A DNA stretch of 64,000 nt from Bacteroidaceae bacterium (GTDB lineage: Bacteria; Bacteroidota; Bacteroidia; Bacteroidales; Bacteroidaceae), in the NCBI GenBank assembly GCA_017617315.1, contig JAFZWM010000025.1, positions 43,060-107,059 of the forward strand. The letters run 5' to 3'. Both the position numbers and the translations under genes were made by a program. The notes under the pieces were generated by a model. That model worked only from the letters and a program-made list of their open reading frames with translations. It was not told where the DNA came from and searched no databases. This document shows positions 16,114 through 25,419 of the stretch, in pieces; position 1 is the stretch's first letter; each line of letters opens with the position of its first letter.

Positions 16114-17913
16114 TCAGTCTTGTTCCGGGGTGTTGTTTCCGTTCCACACCGGATGCAGTTCTTTTTCTTCGCGGTGTCGTGCCGTCCTGAACCATTTCTC
16201 GGGCGACGGCATCCAGTCTCTTCTGAACTCGAGTCCGACTTTCTTCTTCATCTGGAAATACTTTCCGATGTACAGCCTTATGTTGTTGTTCTGCGTCGGA
16301 ATCGTATTCTGTTCGAGAGTGGCATTGTCCCATCGCAGTCCTTTGCTGATGTAGTATCCGCCGTCGCCAATCTGGTAAGAGTTCAGTGCAACGGTGTATG
16401 TCTGTTTTGGGCAGAATCGCCTTCCGTCGCAGAAAGAATCTATTCTTACTCTGTGAAATTCGGGCTTTGTAAGGTCTACCGTGTATGAAATTCCGGCGGC
16501 GCAGGTATAGATGTTCGGATTTGAATTCAGATAGGGCCTGCCGTCTTCGCGATAGATGATGTGCCCTTTCGTGTCTCGCTTCAGCTTCAGCAGCGGAGCA
16601 TTCTCGTGCGTCATCGTCTCGTACTGGTTGCTGAATCCCCATTCAAGATAGTTGATGATGTCTTGTCCGCTCATCCTTACCGTGTAGAGCTGGTTTTCGA
16701 ACGGATACAGACCGTATATGCGCTTCATGCTCATTGGGCCAGCCTTTATTGTGTCGCCGGCAAGCAGCGCGCTGCTCATCGAGACATCGGCCTTTGTGTA
16801 GTATAGCTGAATGTTGTGTATCAGGTTGCGGTAATAGTCGGGGCCGTACATCGACTTGTCGCCGTAAAGATCGTCTACCAGATAGCCGATTGGCTTGTTG
16901 AACCACTTGTAAACCGAGTCGAACTCGGCCTTGCAGTTTTCAGAAATGTCAGCTTTAGGCTCGTAGCTGTCGAGTTCGACGATTGTGGCAAACACGCGCT
17001 TTGTGTATCGGTTTGTCTTCGGGTCTTTATCCAGATGGATGCGTGCTTGTCCGGCGGTGCTGCATCCTTGTGCAAGCTGAATAACCGTTATGTTGTCGCC
17101 GTTGTAGTTGTTTATTGTCCAGATGCTTTCTTCGCCACTCTCGGCATCGCCCAGCAGAATGAGATCGAATCCTGCCACCTTAATGGCTGCCGGAATTCCT
17201 CCGTTTGGATTCTTGTTGCTGTCGATGTTAGTGTTGTCTTTTTTGTAGTTCGAGTTGCAGCAGAACATTCCGATAAGAACGTCGGGGTTTACTTTCTCTC
17301 TGATTACCTTCACCCATTTCTGTGCGCACTCAACCATGTCCTCGATGTAGATATTCTCTCTCTCTTCCTGCGGAATGCCCACGATGTTGGGCGATGTCAT
17401 TGGCAGAACGGCAACCTTTATTCCGTTTATGTCTTTTGTGAAATAAGGTGTGAAGTGAGGTTTTCCGGTGTGCTTGTTTATGATGTTGGCACACACTCTT
17501 GGCGGACACGAACTTTCGTCGTGCCTTGTTGGATTGATGGTCTCGCTCACCTCGAGGTCGCGCACGCCCACGCCGGTGGCATCGTAGCCAATCATCCTCT
17601 CAGCCTTGAAATATACAGGTTCGCTAATTGTGTCGATGAAGTTGAAGTATGTGTTTACGGCCGAGCCCACGCACTTGTTTCCGTTGTCAAGCACAAGCAT
17701 GTAGTCGCCGTTTATCGCCCTCTGCTCGTCTACAAGCGTGGCGAAACTGGCCTGACAGCCGTTGTTTGTGCTGTCGGTTTGCAGGTCGTACGGAAAGATG
17801 AATCCGTAGACATCGCTTGTGTACAGTACGGTAATGTCGGCAGAAGATGGTCTGTCGCAGCCGTACAACAGTATTATTATGAATGGTATTAGAATTTGGC
17901 GGATATATTTCAT
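16114..17913 (-). CDS. 5'-nucleotidase-like lipoprotein, metal site degenerate (third of three)
   Basis: The 599-residue product has a lipobox (LLYGC) and the two-domain layout of UshA. The C-terminal domain is conserved (AAGISYTVDLTKPEFHRV, GDGGYYISKGLRW). In the N-terminal phosphatase domain nearly every metal ligand is changed: DxH reads DVY, GGD reads NGN, GNHD reads GVRD, the FH of the fourth motif reads FC, and GHDH reads GDAE. Catalysis is therefore unlikely; a binding or scaffolding role is inferred. It is the last gene of a three-gene run, 6 bases after its nearest paralog, and ends at a shared terminator. Confidence 0.85.
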   Translation of the reverse strand: MKYIRQILIPFIIILLYGCDRPSSADITVLYTSDVYGFIFPYDLQTDSTNNGCQASFATLVDEQRAINGDYMLVLDNGNKCVGSAVNTYFNFIDTISEPVYFKAERMIGYDATGVGVRDLEVSETINPTRHDESSCPPRVCANIINKHTGKPHFTPYFTKDINGIKVAVLPMTSPNIVGIPQEERENIYIEDMVECAQKWVKVIREKVNPDVLIGMFCCNSNYKKDNTNIDSNKNPNGGIPAAIKVAGFDLILLGDAESGEESIWTINNYNGDNITVIQLAQGCSTAGQARIHLDKDPKTNRYTKRVFATIVELDSYEPKADISENCKAEFDSVYKWFNKPIGYLVDDLYGDKSMYGPDYYRNLIHNIQLYYTKADVSMSSALLAGDTIKAGPMSMKRIYGLYPFENQLYTVRMSGQDIINYLEWGFSNQYETMTHENAPLLKLKRDTKGHIIYREDGRPYLNSNPNIYTCAAGISYTVDLTKPEFHRVRIDSFCDGRRFCPKQTYTVALNSYQIGDGGYYISKGLRWDNATLEQNTIPTQNNNIRLYIGKYFQMKKKVGLEFRRDWMPSPEKWFRTARHREEKELHPVWNGNNTPEQD

Positions 17914-17919
17914 TTGCTT

Positions 17920-19749
17920 TTATTTTTTGTTGTAGTAAGGGTTTGATTCGCGACTTCTGATGGCCTTGTAAGTGGCTGTCCATACAAAGTCTTGTCTTAT
18001 TTTTTCTAACTCCTTCTGATTTCTCCACCATGCAATAGGCTCAATGTGCCAGTTCTCGTCGTCGTTTACCTTCAGCGTGTCTTTGTGCGATGTAATGTAT
18101 TCGCGCATGTACTGCCTTATACTTACCGAGCGACTTTGTGTTGCATGTATTCTTATGGTTTCGTCGTTCCAGCCCAGCCAGTTCACGAAAGTGTTGTCGC
18201 CGCCTCGGGCAACGTACGAGTTTATCGCTACGCTGTATGTATTCTTCAGGTCGAAGGGAGTGCCGTCAGTCTTCGAGATGATGTTTACACGGCTTCCTTC
18301 GGGCTTTGAAAGGTCGATGGTGTATTTTATTCCGCCGGCGGCGAAGAAATTGTCGGGCTTTGACATTAGATACGTCTTGCTGTCCTCGGTGTAGAGAATG
18401 TGCCCGAATCTGTCGCGCTTAACGCGCAGCAGAGGCGTGTCGCTGTTCTTGTACTGCTCATACTGCTCGTTTACCGAAGCTTCGAGATATCGCCTTATTT
18501 CTTCGCCCATCATGTTCATTATGCACACGTTGTTCTCGTAGGGATAAATCTTGAATATTCGCTTCATCGTTACCGGGCCGGGCAGAATGGTGTCTTTGGC
18601 GATGGTTGTTGCAGCGAGCGATACGTCGGCTTTTGTTGCCCACATCTGAACGTCGTTTATCAGCTTTCGGTATTTGTCGGGGCCGTACAGACCGTCGTCG
18701 CCGAAAATCGTGTCGGGAAGGAATCCTATTGATTTGTTGAACCAGTTGTAAATGCTGTCGTGCGAGTTCTTGAACACTTCGCAGAACTGCTCGTCGGGTT
18801 CGTACATCTTCAGGTTTACGATAGAGCCGAAGATGCGCTTCATGTAGCCGTTGCCTTCTCGCTTAAGATGAACGCGGACTGTTCCGGCCGAGTAGCAGGC
18901 CTGCGAAAGCTGTATGCACTGGACGTATTCGTTGGCATCGTTCTTGAGTCTGAAGATGCGTTCTTTTTTCGACGAACTTCCGCCAAAGAGCGCGATGTCG
19001 AATCCCGGCACTCTTATCACAGCCGGAACTCCTCCGTTAGGATTCTTGTATGTGTCGATATCGTAGTTGCTTTGGTCGTACTCCGACGTGCAGTTGAACA
19101 GTCCGACAATGATGTCGGGCTTTTCCTGCTGCTTTATAACCCTTATCCACTTTTGTGCGCACTCAATCATGTCTTCGCACTCAAGGTTGCTCAGTTCCTC
19201 CTTCGGAATCCATCTTGTGGCCTGAGGCGATGTCATGGCAAGCACGGCAACCTTCACTCCGTCGCAGTCTTTAACGAAGTATGGCTTGAAGTGCGGCTTG
19301 CCGGTCTTTATGTCTATAAGATTGGCGCAGATGTATGGCGGCTGAATCTCGGGCTTGTATCTGCTGTGGTGTATGAAACTTGCAATTTCCGTGTCGCGGA
19401 ATCCCACTCCGCAGGCATCGTAGTTAATCATTCGTTCTGCCTTGTAGCAGATTGGTTCGCTTTTTGTGTCTACAAAGTTGTAGTAGAATAGTGAGCTTTG
19501 TCCCGTAGCCTTGTTTCCGTTGTCGAGGACGAGACAGCGGTCGTCGCCGTATATCTTTCGCTGTTCCTTTACCAGCGTCATGAAGTGTGCCAGACTTGTG
19601 CGTGAATTGTTGTCGGTCTGGTAATCGTATGGGTAAATAAACCCAAACACGTCGGTCGTGTAGATGATGGATATATCAACTTCCTTGTTCTGGCACGATA
19701 CGAGTGTCAGAATGACAGTAAGAAGTGTTAGAATTTTGGTTTTTCTCAT
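17920..19749 (-). CDS. 5'-nucleotidase-like lipoprotein, metal site degenerate (second of three)
   Basis: The 609-residue product has a lipobox (LTLVSC) and the same two-domain layout as its neighbours. The metal motifs are lost in much the same way as in the following paralog: DVF for DxH, DNGN for DGGD, GFRD for GNHD, LFNC for FH, and GGSS for GHDH. The C-terminal domain keeps AAGGIKYTIDLSKPEGSRV. The shared DNGN and RD changes suggest that this gene and the following one descend from one already degenerate copy. It lies 32 bases after the intact paralog. Confidence 0.85.
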   Translation of the reverse strand: MRKTKILTLLTVILTLVSCQNKEVDISIIYTTDVFGFIYPYDYQTDNNSRTSLAHFMTLVKEQRKIYGDDRCLVLDNGNKATGQSSLFYYNFVDTKSEPICYKAERMINYDACGVGFRDTEIASFIHHSRYKPEIQPPYICANLIDIKTGKPHFKPYFVKDCDGVKVAVLAMTSPQATRWIPKEELSNLECEDMIECAQKWIRVIKQQEKPDIIVGLFNCTSEYDQSNYDIDTYKNPNGGVPAVIRVPGFDIALFGGSSSKKERIFRLKNDANEYVQCIQLSQACYSAGTVRVHLKREGNGYMKRIFGSIVNLKMYEPDEQFCEVFKNSHDSIYNWFNKSIGFLPDTIFGDDGLYGPDKYRKLINDVQMWATKADVSLAATTIAKDTILPGPVTMKRIFKIYPYENNVCIMNMMGEEIRRYLEASVNEQYEQYKNSDTPLLRVKRDRFGHILYTEDSKTYLMSKPDNFFAAGGIKYTIDLSKPEGSRVNIISKTDGTPFDLKNTYSVAINSYVARGGDNTFVNWLGWNDETIRIHATQSRSVSIRQYMREYITSHKDTLKVNDDENWHIEPIAWWRNQKELEKIRQDFVWTATYKAIRSRESNPYYNKK

Positions 19750-19781
19750 GCTGTTTTTTACGCTTATTGGGTATAATTTTC

Positions 19782-21554
19782 TTATTTAAGGTACGGTTCC
19801 ATTATCTTCTTGTCTCTTTCCTTGTTCTGTTTCCACCAGTTTTCCGGCACAACCTTCCACTCTCCGTTTTTGGTTGGCTCTATGGTTCCGTGTTCCTTAA
19901 TGTATGATGCTATGTAATATCTCATGTCGAGAGTCGATTCGGTGATGGTGTGGTACTTTATGTCCTCTTTCGTCCACCCAAGACCGTTTGTCAGGAAACC
20001 GCCGCCTCCGGCTGCCTGATACGAGTTCATAACGACGTAGTAGCGCTTGTCCATCTCGAACTTGCTGCCGTCGGCCATGCTTTTTATTACAACTCGCTGT
20101 CCGTATGGCTTTGATACGTCTACGATGTAGTTGATTCCGGCAGCCGACGTAAAGTTGTACTGAGGCGTTTTCAGCTTCGGACCAAAATGGTCAATCTCAA
20201 CGTTTCCATTGTGGTCTACGCTGAAACTCAGCAGATGGTCGTTTGCCGATGTCATCTGGTTAAACTGGCGCGAATATCCGTATTCGAGGAAATTCTTCAC
20301 GTCTCTGCCCGTCATCCACAGTTTGTGAACCTGATTTTCGTACTTGTACATGTCGAACAGGTTACGCATCGTAATCGCTCCCTTGTTTATGTTACTGAAT
20401 GTAGACAGCGTGCTTGTGAGCGAAATCTGAGCCTCGGTAACCGATAGCTGAACGGTGTGGATAAGGTCCATCAGGTTTGTCTGGCCAACCAGACTGCCCA
20501 GACCGTCGAGCGTGGTGCTGATTTTTCCGAGAGGGCGGTCGAGGTATGCGTTCACAGAGTCGACTGCACCTTGGAATGCCTTGGCATACTCCTTGTCGAT
20601 AGGATAGTTCTTCGTCTTGTGGCGTTTCATCTTGACGTCGCTCTTTACTGTGCCGTCAAGATTACGTTTAAGATGAAGCTTAATCTCTCCAAATTCATCG
20701 GCGTGCGAACTTGGCTGCATCACCGGAATGGTGTCGCCATAGTCGTTAACCAGATAGTCGCATTTTACGGCGTGGTCGTGCCCTATCAGCAGCATGTCAA
20801 TGCCTCGGACTGCCATTGCCACCGGAATGCTTCCGTCCATGTAGCCAATGCCGTTCTTGTCGGTGCGGTTTACAATCTCGCTGCCGGCGTGGAACATGCC
20901 GATGACATAGTCGGGCTGCTCTTTCTTTATAATCTCCGGAAGCCATTTGCGAGCCGTCTCAATCATAGGGTCGAACCTCAGGTTCGGAATCAGCATCCTC
21001 GGAAGCCAGTGCTCCGTGTCGGCTGTTATCATTCCGAATACGCAAATCTTGAATCCGTCGCGCTCAATTATAGTGTACGGCTTGAACATAGGCTCGTTGG
21101 TGCGCGTGTCTATGGCATTGGCAGCCAGCAGGGCCATGTTGCACTGTCTTGGCAGATGGTCGTAATAAACGGCCTCTCCCGGCTCGAAATCGTGGTTTCC
21201 GAGCGTTATGGCATCGTAGCCAAGATAGTTCATCACTCTCGAAGCCAGATGAGTGTTCCTGATTGCCTGATAGTTATAGTAATACATGTCTGGCGAGCCT
21301 TGAATAAGGTCTCCGCCGTCAAGCAAAATAAGCCTGCCGGGATATTCCTGCCTTTGTTTCTTTACATACGAACTCAGATTAGCTAAAGAGCACGAGTCAG
21401 TTTCCTGCTTGAAAAAATCGTAGGGTAGCAGACTTCCGTGTGTATCTGTCGTGTATATTATCTTTAACTCGGTCTCGTTATTTTGTGTTATTGATGAGCA
21501 TGATGAAAGAATAAATAGACAAAATAATATTAGATATGTTGTAATCCTAAGCAT
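19782..21554 (-). CDS. 5'-nucleotidase/metallophosphatase lipoprotein (first of three, intact)
   Basis: The 590-residue lipoprotein (lipobox LSSC) is a full-length UshA-like enzyme with all metal motifs: IIYTTDTHG, LLDGGDLIQGSP, TLGNHDFEPG, GMFHAGSE and LLIGHDH. The C-terminal substrate-binding domain shows SAAGINYIVDVSKPYGQRV and AAGGGGFLTNGLGW. It is predicted to dephosphorylate nucleotides or related esters on the cell envelope. It leads a run of three same-strand paralogs and has its own upstream -7 box. Confidence 0.9.
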   Translation of the reverse strand: MLRITTYLILFCLFILSSCSSITQNNETELKIIYTTDTHGSLLPYDFFKQETDSCSLANLSSYVKKQRQEYPGRLILLDGGDLIQGSPDMYYYNYQAIRNTHLASRVMNYLGYDAITLGNHDFEPGEAVYYDHLPRQCNMALLAANAIDTRTNEPMFKPYTIIERDGFKICVFGMITADTEHWLPRMLIPNLRFDPMIETARKWLPEIIKKEQPDYVIGMFHAGSEIVNRTDKNGIGYMDGSIPVAMAVRGIDMLLIGHDHAVKCDYLVNDYGDTIPVMQPSSHADEFGEIKLHLKRNLDGTVKSDVKMKRHKTKNYPIDKEYAKAFQGAVDSVNAYLDRPLGKISTTLDGLGSLVGQTNLMDLIHTVQLSVTEAQISLTSTLSTFSNINKGAITMRNLFDMYKYENQVHKLWMTGRDVKNFLEYGYSRQFNQMTSANDHLLSFSVDHNGNVEIDHFGPKLKTPQYNFTSAAGINYIVDVSKPYGQRVVIKSMADGSKFEMDKRYYVVMNSYQAAGGGGFLTNGLGWTKEDIKYHTITESTLDMRYYIASYIKEHGTIEPTKNGEWKVVPENWWKQNKERDKKIMEPYLK

Positions 21555-21599
21555 TTTTAGTAGATGAAGCTCTTATAAAATAATTATTAAAACTCAGGG

Positions 21600-21607
21600 C
21601 AAAAATA
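21600..21607 (-). promoter_or_regulatory. -7 box of the three-gene nucleotidase run
   Basis: The minus strand reads TATTTTTG, 45 bases before the start codon at 21554. No clear -33 box was found in this A/T-rich tract. Confidence 0.5.
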
Positions 21608-21661
21608 ATAATAAAAAATGTTATAAAATATTAAGAAGATGTTAATAAATGTTAATAAGAA

Positions 21662-21697
21662 AAACGGGCTTGCATAATTTAATGCAAAGCCCGTTTG
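21662..21697 (-). terminator. terminator of the transporter gene
   Basis: AAACGGGCTT and AAGCCCGTTT flank a TGCAT/ATGCA extension, giving a stem of about 15 bp. The minus strand continues with a T-rich run. Confidence 0.85.
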
Positions 21698-21730
21698 AAA
21701 ATATTACCTTATAGAAATGAAAAATTTCGA

Positions 21731-23419
21731 TTACAAGCTGCACAGCAACAATATGATAATCTGTGCAGTTACGATTCTCAGGAACATGGCAAGCGGATAA
21801 ACCGTTGAGTAACCTACGGCCGGAGCACTTGTCGATGTAATAGAGTTTGAGTAAGCCAATGCAGGTGGGTCGGTATTCGAACCTGCGATAAGTCCAATCA
21901 GAGTGAAATAGTTCATCTTGTATCTCCAGCGTGCAACAACTCCCATGATAAGGATAGGAATGATTGTGATGAAGAATCCGAATGCAACATATTTAAGTCC
22001 GTCGCCCTGAAGAACTGTGTCTACGAATGTAGCTCCCGCCTTGATGCCGACGCTTGCGAGGAACAGAACCAAGCCTATCTCGCGAAGCATAAGGTTGGCG
22101 CTCATTGTGGTGTATGCCGGAAGCTTGATCTTGTAGCCGAATGCACCGATAAGGATTGCAATAACCAGCGGACCGCCTGCCAAGCCAAGCTTAACAGGAG
22201 TTGGAATGCCTGGAATTGCGATTGGAATCATACCGAAGATGATACCGATGAAGATGCCAACGAAGATTGTTGACAAGTTTGGATGATCGAGCTTGCGGAG
22301 TGAGTTTCCAAGAAGGTTGGCAACGCGCTGAACAGCATCCTCAGGACCAACGGTCATAACGCGGTCGCCAAGCTGAAGGCGGAAGTTGTCGCTTGCAAAG
22401 ATGTTCATTCCGGCACGGTTAACGCGTGTAACGTTTACGCCGTATACAGAACTCAAGTGAAGCTGTCCGAGAGTCTTGCCGTTTATGCTCTCCTGAGTAA
22501 CGAGGATTCGGCGGCTCACCATCGGAGTGTCCTGCTTCTCCCAGTCAACCTCTATAACCTTTCCGATGAAGGCAACGATTGGCTCGTAATCATCCTCGGC
22601 GCAGACAACAAACATCTGGTCGCCCATGTGGAACACGGTGTCTCTGTTTGGAATTGAAACGTGTCCGTCCTGCAAGATGCGTGAGATGACGAACTGACGT
22701 CCCATGAAGTTCTTAACCTCAACAAGCTTCTTGCCGTCGAGAGATGGGTTTGTCATCTCAAGGTGCATCATGTGAGGCTTCTTCTTAGGGTCTGATTCTT
22801 CAGAGTTCAAGTCGCTCTCTTCTTTCTCTGTGTTTACGCGTAGTATGAACTTCAGCGCGATAAGACAGCCAATCATTCCCACAACTGCAAGAGGATATGC
22901 GCAGGCGTAGGCCGATGCAATCTGTGGAGCAGCCTTGCCTGTTGAGGCTGCAATCTGCGACAGAGCCTCGTTTGCGGCACCGAGTCCCGGAGTGTTGGTA
23001 ACGGCTCCGCAAAGCACGCCAACCATCATTGCAAGGTTCTCGCCTGTGTGCTCAAAGCCGAACCAGTAGAACAATAGCATCACAACGATGTCGAGTGCGA
23101 TGATTCCGACTGCTATCAGGTTCATCGATACGCCTCCTTCCTTGAAGGAAGAGAAGAACGAAGGACCAACTTGAAGTCCGATGCAGTACACGAAAAGAAT
23201 AAGTCCGAAATCCTGAATGAAGTTGAGCGTCGTAAGCGTTCCGGTCATGCCGAAGTGTCCGGCTATGATTCCGGCAAACAATACGAACGTAACTCCAAGC
23301 GAGATTCCACAGACTTTGATTTTTCCCAGGTATACGCCTATTGTGATAACGAGTGCGTAGAGCAGCACGATATGCGCAATAGACTCAGGGTCTAAGAATA
23401 ATTTTGTTAACCAATCCAT
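21731..23419 (-). CDS. AspT/YidE-family transporter
   Basis: The 562-residue inner-membrane protein has about five transmembrane segments, two central regulatory TrkA-C-like domains ([37 protein letters not shown]), and about five more segments, the layout of the aspartate:alanine exchanger family. Duplicated membrane motifs such as [16 protein letters not shown] and [17 protein letters not shown] are typical. Family members exchange small carboxylates or amino acids; the substrate here is not known. It is monocistronic, with a -7 box upstream and a terminator downstream. Confidence 0.87.
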   Translation of the reverse strand: MDWLTKLFLDPESIAHIVLLYALVITIGVYLGKIKVCGISLGVTFVLFAGIIAGHFGMTGTLTTLNFIQDFGLILFVYCIGLQVGPSFFSSFKEGGVSMNLIAVGIIALDIVVMLLFYWFGFEHTGENLAMMVGVLCGAVTNTPGLGAANEALSQIAASTGKAAPQIASAYACAYPLAVVGMIGCLIALKFILRVNTEKEESDLNSEESDPKKKPHMMHLEMTNPSLDGKKLVEVKNFMGRQFVISRILQDGHVSIPNRDTVFHMGDQMFVVCAEDDYEPIVAFIGKVIEVDWEKQDTPMVSRRILVTQESINGKTLGQLHLSSVYGVNVTRVNRAGMNIFASDNFRLQLGDRVMTVGPEDAVQRVANLLGNSLRKLDHPNLSTIFVGIFIGIIFGMIPIAIPGIPTPVKLGLAGGPLVIAILIGAFGYKIKLPAYTTMSANLMLREIGLVLFLASVGIKAGATFVDTVLQGDGLKYVAFGFFITIIPILIMGVVARWRYKMNYFTLIGLIAGSNTDPPALAYSNSITSTSAPAVGYSTVYPLAMFLRIVTAQIIILLLCSL

Positions 23420-23441
23420 CTGTTTTTGATTTTTGCGGCTG

Positions 23442-23449
23442 CAAAGTTA
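23442..23449 (-). promoter_or_regulatory. -7 box of the AspT/YidE-like gene
   Basis: The minus strand reads TAACTTTG, matching TAnnTTTG, 22 bases before the start codon. Confidence 0.6.
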
Positions 23450-23508
23450 GTGAAAAGATTAAAATCTGAATAATTATCCAGCAATAAATTTGTTTTATCG
23501 AAGAAAAA

Positions 23509-23543
23509 ATGCTGTTTCCCGTTTTTTCAGAAGGAAACAGCAT
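23509..23543 (-). terminator. terminator after purM
   Basis: ATGCTGTTTCC (23509-23519) and GGAAACAGCAT (23533-23543) form a perfect 11-bp stem. The minus strand then reads a T-run. It closes the seven-gene run that starts with phoH. Confidence 0.88.
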
Positions 23544-23553
23544 CTTGTTATTT

Positions 23554-24723
23554 TTAGTAGTTGAATTCGCCGAACTCGCTCTTGATTGTGAGCGACTTTT
23601 TGCCTTCTTCGATGTGGCCGACAATCTGAGCGTCGATGTTGAAGCTCTTGCTGATGTCGATAACTTTCTGTGCATCTTCCGGGCTGACATAGACTTCGAG
23701 TCGGTGTCCCATGTTGAACACCTTGTAAGCCTCGGCATAGTCTGTTCCGCTCTCCTTGATGATTGCCTTGAACAGCGGTGGGACAGGGAACATATTGTCT
23801 TTCACAACCTTGCAGTTGTCGCCTACGAAGTGCAGAACCTTTGTTTGTGCTCCGCCGGTGCAGTGAACCATACCGTGAATCTGTGGACGCATCTCGTCGA
23901 GCATCTTCTTCACAACAGGCGCGTATGTGCGGGTAGGAGAGAGGACGAGTTTGCCTGCGTTTATCGGCGAGCCTTCAACCTCATCGGTGAGCTTGTAGCT
24001 TCCGCTGTACACAAGTTCTTCTGGCACGGCCTTGTCGTAGCTTTCTGGATATTTCTCGGCAAGATACTTTGCAAAGACATCGTGGCGTGCGCTTGTAAGG
24101 CCGTTTGAGCCCATTCCGCCGTTGTATTCCTTCTCGTATGTAGCCTGTCCGCAAGATGAGAGTCCTACGATTACATCGCCCGGACGGATGTTTGCGTTGT
24201 TGATTACGTCGCTTCGCTTCATGCGGCATGTAACGGTCGAATCAACGATGATGGTGCGTACAAGGTCGCCCACGTCGGCAGTTTCGCCTCCTGTTGCGTA
24301 GATGCCCACGCCCATGTCGCGCATCTGCTGCAAAAGTTCGTCTGTTCCGTTGATGATGGCAGAGATTACCTCGCCCGGAATTAGCATCTTGTTGCGGCCA
24401 ATGGTAGATGAAACCAGAATGTTGTCAACGGCTCCAACGCAAAGAAGGTCGTCGGTGTTCATAATCAGGGCATCCTGAGCAATTCCTTTCCATACGGACA
24501 GGTCGCCGGTTTCCTTCCAGTACATGTAGGCAAGGCTCGACTTTGTTCCTGCTCCGTCGGCGTGCATTATGTTGCAGTATTCCGGGTCGCCTCCCAAAAT
24601 ATCGGGAATGATTTTGCAGAATGCCTGTGGAAAAATGCCTTTGTCAATGTTCTTTATGGCGTTGTGTACGTCTTCTTTGGCTGCACTTACGCCACGCATC
24701 ATGTATCTCTGATTGCTATCCAT
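23554..24723 (-). CDS. purM: phosphoribosylformylglycinamidine cyclo-ligase (AIR synthase)
   Basis: The 389-residue protein is the Bacteroidetes form of PurM, somewhat longer than the roughly 345-residue E. coli enzyme. It converts FGAM to AIR using ATP, the fifth step of purine synthesis. Seen in the sequence: the ATP-related loop ADGAGTKSSLAY, MNTDDLLCVGA, YATGGETADVGD, VGLSSCGQATYEKEYNGGMGSN, and the C-terminal VHCTGGAQTKVL. It is the last gene of a run with purC; the lemA homolog lies 34 bases upstream. Confidence 0.88.
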   Translation of the reverse strand: MDSNQRYMMRGVSAAKEDVHNAIKNIDKGIFPQAFCKIIPDILGGDPEYCNIMHADGAGTKSSLAYMYWKETGDLSVWKGIAQDALIMNTDDLLCVGAVDNILVSSTIGRNKMLIPGEVISAIINGTDELLQQMRDMGVGIYATGGETADVGDLVRTIIVDSTVTCRMKRSDVINNANIRPGDVIVGLSSCGQATYEKEYNGGMGSNGLTSARHDVFAKYLAEKYPESYDKAVPEELVYSGSYKLTDEVEGSPINAGKLVLSPTRTYAPVVKKMLDEMRPQIHGMVHCTGGAQTKVLHFVGDNCKVVKDNMFPVPPLFKAIIKESGTDYAEAYKVFNMGHRLEVYVSPEDAQKVIDISKSFNIDAQIVGHIEEGKKSLTIKSEFGEFNY

Positions 24724-24757
24724 TATATTTTATGTTAATTTGTTCTTCTATATTTTT

Positions 24758-25387
24758 TTAGAATTTTACTTCGGGTGCTTTCTCGCTGCCAGCTTCGGCC
24801 TCGAACTTGCTCTTCTTCTCGAATCCGAACAGTCCGGCAAGGATGTTGTTTGGGAACGAGCGGACTTTCAGGTTGTATGCCTCTACAACCTTGTTGAAGT
24901 TGTTTCGCTCAACGGCAATGCGGTTTTCCGTGCCTTCAAGTTGTGCCTGAAGTTCAGAGAAGTTCTCGTTTGCCTTCAGCTCTGGATATCTTTCCTGAAC
25001 CATGAGGAGCTTGCCGAGCGCGTTAGAAAGTTCGCCCTGTGCCTGCTGAAATTTCTTCATGTTCTCTTCGGTAAGGTTCGAAGGGTCGATTGTCATCTGT
25101 GTAGCCTTGCTGCGTGCAGCTATTACGCCTTCGAGAGTCTCCTTCTCGTGTGCTGCGTAGCCCTTGACCGTGTTTACGAGGTTTGGAATGAGGTCGGCTC
25201 TGCGCTGGTATTGCGACTGAACGTTGCTCCATGCGGTTGAAACGCCTTCGTCGAGTTCAACCATTCCGTTGTATGATGTCTTCATCCATCCGCCAATGGC
25301 TATGGCGAAAATCAGAATCACTACCAGACAGCCGCAGCCGCCCGATGCTATTTTGTGAGATTTAATCCAGTTTGTAATTGAGTTCAT
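24758..25387 (-). CDS. lemA: LemA family protein
   Basis: The 209-residue protein has one N-terminal membrane segment (CLVVILIFAIAIGGW) and the LemA helical domain: NGMVELDEGVSTAWSNVQSQ, RRADLIPNLVNTVKGYAAHE, YPELKANENF, ENRIAVERNNFN and FPNNILAGLFGF. Its function is not established; it is commonly paired with TPM-domain proteins, as here (32 bases to the upstream gene). Confidence 0.94.
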   Translation of the reverse strand: MNSITNWIKSHKIASGGCGCLVVILIFAIAIGGWMKTSYNGMVELDEGVSTAWSNVQSQYQRRADLIPNLVNTVKGYAAHEKETLEGVIAARSKATQMTIDPSNLTEENMKKFQQAQGELSNALGKLLMVQERYPELKANENFSELQAQLEGTENRIAVERNNFNKVVEAYNLKVRSFPNNILAGLFGFEKKSKFEAEAGSEKAPEVKF

Positions 25388-25419
25388 AATTTATTTTGTT
25401 TTAAGTTATTGTCTTGATG

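Noticed and set aside
16816..17892. Open frame of 358 codons on the plus strand
   Set aside because: It mirrors the codons of the minus-strand nucleotidase-like lipoprotein. A similar mirror occurs at 20457-21386. Both are shadows.
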